Shown here: positions 7,435 to 9,418 of the stretch, piece after piece
How the letters are laid out: every line of letters starts with the position of its first letter
How positions within the stretch are numbered: position 1 is the first letter of the stretch
Origin: Cyanobacteria bacterium UBA9579
Lineage (GTDB): Bacteria > Cyanobacteriota > Vampirovibrionia > Gastranaerophilales > UBA9579
Direction: 5' to 3'
Length of the DNA: 9,418 nt
NCBI GenBank assembly: GCA_003499585.1
Contig: DNSU01000182.1
Location: forward strand, 10,974 to 20,391
Position numbers and translations under genes: made by a program
Notes under the pieces: generated by a model
What the model was told of the DNA's origin: nothing
The model's input: the letters and a program-made list of their open reading frames with translations, nothing else
Database searches by the model: none

Positions 7435-7453
7435 TTACCAGCTTGTTTGGTAA
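7435..7453 (-). other. Small hairpin upstream of the leader ORF
   Basis: TTACCA (7453-7448) and TGGTAA (7440-7435) form a perfect 6-bp stem with a 7-nt loop in the RNA, just upstream of the leader ATG. Its right arm adjoins the AAGAAAG that would serve as the leader's ribosome binding site, so it could modulate leader translation. It is short and AT-leaning, and may be incidental. Confidence 0.35.
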
Positions 7454-7466
7454 CTCTAAAAACATT

Positions 7467-7476
7467 CGGTATACCG
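7467..7476. promoter_or_regulatory. Palindromic operator candidate at the transcription start
   Basis: CGGTATACCG is a perfect 10-bp palindrome, flanked by ACATT on the left and AATGT two nt further out on the right. It starts at or just downstream of the start site predicted from the promoter at 7485-7513, where a bound repressor would block initiation. GGTATACC-like cores occur in sites of several dimeric regulators, including Rrf2-type proteins, but the regulator cannot be named from this window. Confidence 0.4.
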
Positions 7477-7484
7477 TAAATGTA

Positions 7485-7513
7485 ATTTAAATATAAAAAT
7501 TTATATTAGTCAA
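7485..7513 (-). promoter_or_regulatory. Putative sigma-70-type promoter of the sulfate operon
   Basis: TTGACT (7513-7508), a 17-nt AT-rich spacer and TTAAAT (7490-7485) match the -35/-10 pattern with correct spacing. Initiation would fall near 7478-7476, giving a leader of about 60 nt before the leader-peptide ATG. The -10 is imperfect and the region is AT-rich, so other -10 choices are possible. Confidence 0.5.
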
Positions 7514-7562
7514 TACGATATATCATAAATAATTAGTTTTATTTCATTAGTTTTTGGCAAAT

Positions 7563-7600
7563 AGGAACTCTAGCATTCGGAATTAAAATGCTGTGCCCCT
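7563..7600. repeat. Imperfect hairpin, REP-like
   Basis: AGCATT (7572-7577) and AATGCT (7587-7592) form the inner stem; AGG (7563-7565) and CCT (7598-7600) extend it with mismatches. The right half, ATGCTGTGCCCCTAAC, resembles one arm of the GGGGCAC...GTGCCCC palindromes common in cyanobacterial and some other genomes, with the left arm degraded. The resemblance is from memory and weak. Confidence 0.3.
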
Positions 7601-7702
7601 AACATAAAATATTTTTCATAAAATAGAATACTGTTAATAAAATAAATAGTTTCAGGATAATCAACCTTAAAATCTTTTAATATAATTGATTCAAAAATTT
7701 GA

Positions 7703-7840
7703 AATAAATATATTGCTCAAATTTTAGGAAATTTCTACTTTAATAGCCATAAAGTTAAAATAATTAATGTGGCTGAGGGCGATATTACTCTTTCTGCTTT
7801 TATGTATAAATACTTTAATCATATTAATTATTATATTTAG
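7703..7840 (+). pseudogene. Protein-like open frame without a start, possible remnant
   Basis: Forty-five sense codons run from just after a TGA (7700-7702) to TAG (7838-7840). The translation has an ordinary protein-like composition for such AT-rich DNA, for example VAEGDITLSAFMYKYFNHI after QILGNFYFNSHKV. There is no start codon with a binding site and no recognised domain. An overlapping frame (ATG 7767 to TGA 7842-7844) encodes a 25-residue, strongly hydrophobic peptide. One or both may be chance; a decayed gene tail is the main alternative. Confidence 0.2.
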
Positions 7841-7862
7841 ATGAATTTATGCAATAAAATGC

Positions 7863-7901
7863 AATTCCCTGATAATTCCCTGTTATCATTACGGGAATTT
7901 T
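7863..7901. repeat. Direct and inverted AATTCCCTG repeats
   Basis: AATTCCCTG occurs twice, at 7863-7871 and 7874-7882. The second copy forms an inverted repeat with GGGAATT (7893-7899): a 7-bp stem and 12-nt loop followed by TTG. A related palindrome lies about 100 nt further on, suggesting a family of dispersed palindromic repeats rather than a single terminator. Confidence 0.5.
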
Positions 7902-7962
7902 GTCTAAAATCCAGCCTATGGTTGTATAGAACATTAATAAATCTTTCAAAAATTTTAAAAAA

Positions 7963-7995
7963 TCCCTGTATTTTTCTTGTCATCAGGGAATTTTT
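7963..7995. repeat. CCCTG palindrome, possible bidirectional terminator
   Basis: TCCCTG (7963-7968) pairs with CAGGGA (7984-7989) across a 15-nt loop. It is preceded by a run of A and followed by ATTTTT, so it could end transcription in either direction. It shares its core with the repeat pair at 7863-7901. Confidence 0.4.
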
Positions 7996-8086
7996 ATAGA
8001 GAACTAATTCAGAGAATAATGCTGCCTAAACTCCAATATCCGTATCTTAGTCCTATAAAAGAGAATAAGTAACTTTTAGACTGGCT

Positions 8087-8120
8087 AAATCCCCGCACCT
8101 GGCGGGATTTTTTAGTTTTT
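8087..8120 (+). terminator. Rightward intrinsic terminator with no visible gene
   Basis: AAATCCCCGC (8087-8096) and GCGGGATTT (8102-8110) form a GC-rich stem of 8-9 pairs with one bulge and a 5-nt loop, followed on the plus strand by TTTTAGTTTTT. The minus strand lacks a comparable T-run. No plus-strand gene precedes it, so it may end a small RNA or be a relic. Confidence 0.65.
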
Positions 8121-8271
8121 AGATTAAAAGAGAATTATTTTTTGAGAGTTTTAGCAGGATTTAATTGGAAAATTTAGCAAATTTCTCTGTTTCATTTTTT
8201 GGTGGGGGACTTCTGCTTTTGGGTTCATAAATTTTATTTTGCTTTTACAGATAGATTAATTTATTAATAGA

Positions 8272-8304
8272 AAAATAGAGATTATAATTTATAATCTCTA
8301 TTTT
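8272..8304 (-). terminator. Perfect 33-nt palindrome ending the higBA operon
   Basis: AAAATAGAGATTATAA (8272-8287) and its exact complement (8289-8304) flank a single T. The RNA hairpin has a T-rich 3' end in both directions. It lies 35 nt past the higA stop and could serve as a terminator for the toxin-antitoxin operon and for rightward transcripts. Confidence 0.6.
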
Positions 8305-8339
8305 AATTTCGATAGTTACTTTAGGAATTCTTACAATTC

Positions 8340-8621
8340 CTAGCCATACATTTTCTGAATTTTATCAACATTAACTGTTTGTCGGGCTTGCGCTAAATCA
8401 TATTTTTGTTGCATATTTAACCAGAACTCAGGAGTGGTATTAAATGCTTTAGCAAGTTTTAAAGCCATCTCTACTGAAACACCAGCCTTTTGATTAATTA
8501 TTCTTGATACGATTTGTCTGGATACACCTAATTTTAGTGCAAACTCAGTTACACTTAATCCAAGTGTTTCAATGTTATCTTTAATAAGTATTCCAGGATG
8601 TACCGGATTCTTCATTGACAT
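8340..8621 (-). CDS. higA: HigA-type antitoxin, XRE-family DNA-binding protein
   Basis: A 93-residue antitoxin expected to bind and neutralise the toxin encoded just upstream and to repress their shared promoter. NPVHPGILIKDNIETLGLS (5-23) is the typical HigA opening. The helix-turn-helix spans about 24-48 (TEFALKLGVSRQIVSRIINQK), and AFNTTPEFWLNMQQKYDLA (65-83) is the classic HigA tail. Length is normal for the family and nothing is missing. ATG 8621 has AAAGGA ten nt upstream; ATG 8615 (MKNPVHPG) is an alternative, which many HigA proteins would match better. It follows higB by 35 nt on the same strand, the toxin-first order characteristic of HigBA, and is followed by a perfect-palindrome terminator. 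Confidence 0.93.
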   Translation of the reverse strand: MSMKNPVHPGILIKDNIETLGLSVTEFALKLGVSRQIVSRIINQKAGVSVEMALKLAKAFNTTPEFWLNMQQKYDLAQARQTVNVDKIQKMYG

Positions 8622-8656
8622 ATTATCACCGTCCTTTTAATAAGTTAGGAGTATTC

Positions 8657-8935
8657 CTAATGGTAATCCTCATAATCTAATATATAAGCATCTCCTTTTT
8701 CAAATTTAAAGGTTAACCTCCAGTTTGCTCTTACTGTTACTGCCCAGATATCTTTTCTTTCACCTTTTAATTGATGCAGCCTAAAACTTGGTTGATCTAA
8801 ATCTGCAACTTGACATGCTGAATCTATAGCTGATAATAAGAGCCTGCACCTTTCTCTGTGTTCAGGGTTTATTCCTGAATAATCATCATCGGAGTATGCC
8901 TTTTCTAACTTTTTATTTTTAAAAGTTTTAATCAT
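8657..8935 (-). CDS. higB: HigB-type toxin, RelE/ParE superfamily
   Basis: A 92-residue toxin of the HigB branch, expected to cut mRNA on the ribosome when the antitoxin is lost. It begins MIKTFKNKKLEKAYSDDDYS and has the family hallmarks RLLLSAIDSA (31-40), FRLHQLKGERKDIWAVTV (51-68), NWRLTFKFEKGDAYILDYE (71-89) and the DYEDYH end. Basic residues in the LKGERK and WRLTF strands are in the usual catalytic positions, so the toxin looks intact. The start codon has no ribosome binding site: the -10 box ends only 6 nt before the ATG, so the mRNA is probably leaderless. The higA gene follows after 35 nt. The pair may be a mobile stabilising module inserted beside the sulfate operon (inference). 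Confidence 0.93.
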   Translation of the reverse strand: MIKTFKNKKLEKAYSDDDYSGINPEHRERCRLLLSAIDSACQVADLDQPSFRLHQLKGERKDIWAVTVRANWRLTFKFEKGDAYILDYEDYH

Positions 8936-8941
8936 GTTTAT

Positions 8942-8970
8942 ATTGTAAACTGTAAATGTACAGTTGTCAA
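8942..8970 (-). promoter_or_regulatory. higBA promoter with operator in the spacer
   Basis: TTGACA (8970-8965), a 17-nt spacer and TACAAT (8947-8942) make a near-consensus promoter. The spacer contains the inverted repeat ACTGTA (8949-8954) / TACAGT (8959-8964) with a 4-nt centre, a natural site for an autorepressing HigA dimer. The start site should fall at or within a base or two of the A of the higB ATG (8935). Confidence 0.75.
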
Positions 8971-9053
8971 TATGTGATCTTGAATTAACTGAAAATATTT
9001 CTTAAATCAATTGATAAATATTATGTTGATAAATGAAATTAATCTTGATTATG

Positions 9054-9239
9054 CTATGAAAGCATTGCAATATATTCAAGTAGCCCTTTTGCTACTAGTT
9101 TATCAGGCTTTGATGTTTTTATTTTAAGTTTTTCAATATCTTCTTGAATTGTAATAACAGCACCGATCACATCATCAATAGCAATTTTAAAATCATTGCC
9201 AACACCGTTAATAAAAGTTTTAAAATCCATACCTTGCAA
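9054..9239 (-). CDS. Small unrecognised protein, about 61 residues
   Basis: I do not recognise this product. From TTG 9239 it reads MQGMDFKTFINGVGNDFKI, then a moderately hydrophobic stretch DDVIGAVITIQ and a Lys-rich part KLKIKTSKPDKLVAKG, ending EYIAMLS. It has no cysteines, signal peptide or clear membrane segment. AGGAGG lies seven nt before TTG 9239, an excellent site. A longer frame from TTG 9284 lacks such a site, and ATG 9230 is 16 nt from it. The start therefore probably is TTG 9239. It is on the same strand as higBA but about 118 nt upstream of the toxin ATG, and the higBA promoter lies between them, so it is a separate unit. A duplicated palindrome sits over the start. Confidence 0.5.
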   Translation of the reverse strand: MQGMDFKTFINGVGNDFKIAIDDVIGAVITIQEDIEKLKIKTSKPDKLVAKGLLEYIAMLS

Positions 9240-9285
9240 GGTTTTTCCTCCTATATTTGTAACCGTTGCTATGTTACCTTGCAAG
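9230..9285. repeat. Duplicated CTTGCAAG palindrome around a gene start
   Basis: TACCTTGCAAG occurs at 9230-9240 and again at 9275-9285, exactly 45 nt apart. The first copy is part of the 12-bp perfect palindrome ACCTTGCAAGGT (9231-9242) and overlaps the probable TTG start; the second lies upstream of the AGGAGG. The pair may be an operator for the small gene. The 45-nt in-frame spacing could also be a trace of a short duplication. Confidence 0.4.
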
Positions 9286-9316
9286 TTTAAAAAGTGTTGG
9301 GTATGTGTCTTAAAGT

Positions 9317-9394
9317 TTACTTTTGGTTCCAGTCAGGTTTTTCACCATTTTTAACTATCCTGATGCTTGATTTAAATTCCTGCAGTTTTTCATC
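9317..9394 (-). pseudogene. Protein-like gene tail without a start
   Basis: After an in-frame TAA (9397-9395) the frame reads DEKLQEFKSSIRIVKNGEKP then DWNQK and stop (9319-9317). Composition and charge pattern look like the end of a real protein, yet there is no start codon in this frame and the upstream frame is closed. The likely cause is a disabled gene whose 5' part continues past the right edge in another frame. The piece is only 25 codons, so chance cannot be excluded. Confidence 0.25.
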
Positions 9395-9418
9395 TTATAC
9401 TATGCCCATAAATTAGGA

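Larger units (their letters stand above)
7514..8271. other. 758-nt region without a convincing gene
   Basis: An AT-rich stretch between the two divergently placed systems. No ORF above about 45 codons with a plausible start is visible on either strand. It holds an imperfect hairpin (7563-7600), a short protein-like frame (7703-7840), two CCCTG-type palindromes (7863-7899 and 7963-7989) and a strong rightward terminator (8087-8115). I see no tRNA or rRNA. It looks like accessory or decayed sequence, possibly containing a small RNA. Confidence 0.5.

Noticed and set aside
7246..7480. T-box or SAM riboswitch in the leader
   Set aside because: I find no T-box consensus (AGGGTGG-type sequence with GGTACC-like acceptor pairing) or SAM-I core; the Cys-rich ORF and paired hairpins explain the leader better.
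8151..8228. A 25-residue minus-strand ORF starting MNPKAEVPHQKMKQRN
   Set aside because: No ribosome binding site, no promoter evident and no recognised family; too short to call without conservation.
9011..9034. TTGATAAAT repeated at 9011-9019 and 9026-9034, iteron-like
   Set aside because: Only two short copies in AT-rich DNA, with no replication gene nearby.
1..9418. CRISPR array, tRNA, rRNA or insertion sequence
   Set aside because: No regularly spaced repeats, cloverleaf, ribosomal RNA sequence or transposase frame was seen.

Overview
This is a low-GC bacterial window. From its left edge to about position 7513 it is one leftward (minus-strand) sulfate-assimilation operon. From about 7514 to the right edge it is an accessory region with palindromes, a HigB-HigA toxin-antitoxin pair, a small unknown gene and gene debris. 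The gene set (AprAB-type APS reductase, ferredoxin-type siroheme sulfite reductase, low GC, GGAGG-type ribosome binding sites, TTGACA/TACAAT-type promoter) suggests an anaerobe or facultative anaerobe, Clostridia-like or possibly from the Melainabacteria/Vampirovibrionia side. The phylum cannot be fixed from this window.

Operon in transcription order (right to left): promoter with a palindrome at the expected start site (about 7467-7513); a 35-codon cysteine-rich leader peptide (7312-7419); an intrinsic terminator whose left arm can pair instead with the 3' end of the leader ORF (7246-7327); a siroheme sulfite/nitrite reductase (5623-7227); an unrecognised 208-residue protein (4968-5594); an SLC13/DASS-type permease, probably for sulfate (3486-4967); APS kinase cysC (2838-3467); AprA-like flavoprotein (1178-2851); AprB-like ferredoxin (874-1188); cysD (55-855); and the start of another ORF running off the left edge (1-68). 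Genes overlap or lie within about 30 nt of each other, so they are probably co-transcribed. Together they would import sulfate, activate it to APS (CysD with a GTPase subunit not in the window), reduce APS to sulfite (AprAB) and reduce sulfite to sulfide (siroheme reductase). CysC opens a side branch to PAPS.

The most notable item is the leader. A short ORF with four Cys codons, two of them adjacent near its end, is followed by mutually exclusive antiterminator and terminator hairpins. The spacing fits classical ribosome-stalling attenuation: scarce Cys-tRNA would stall the ribosome and let the operon be read. This control mode is well known for trp/his/leu operons and has been reported for cysteine in mycobacteria. 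I do not know of it for a low-GC AprAB-type sulfate operon.

Between 7514 and 8271 I see no convincing gene, only several palindromes, including a rightward terminator with no obvious upstream gene. A perfect 33-nt palindrome (8272-8304) ends the HigBA operon (8340-8935). That operon is driven by a near-consensus promoter whose 17-nt spacer contains an inverted repeat and whose start site falls at or next to the toxin ATG, implying a leaderless toxin mRNA. The right end holds a small unknown ORF (9054-9239) with a duplicated CTTGCAAG palindrome, and a protein-like fragment (9317-9394) lacking a start.
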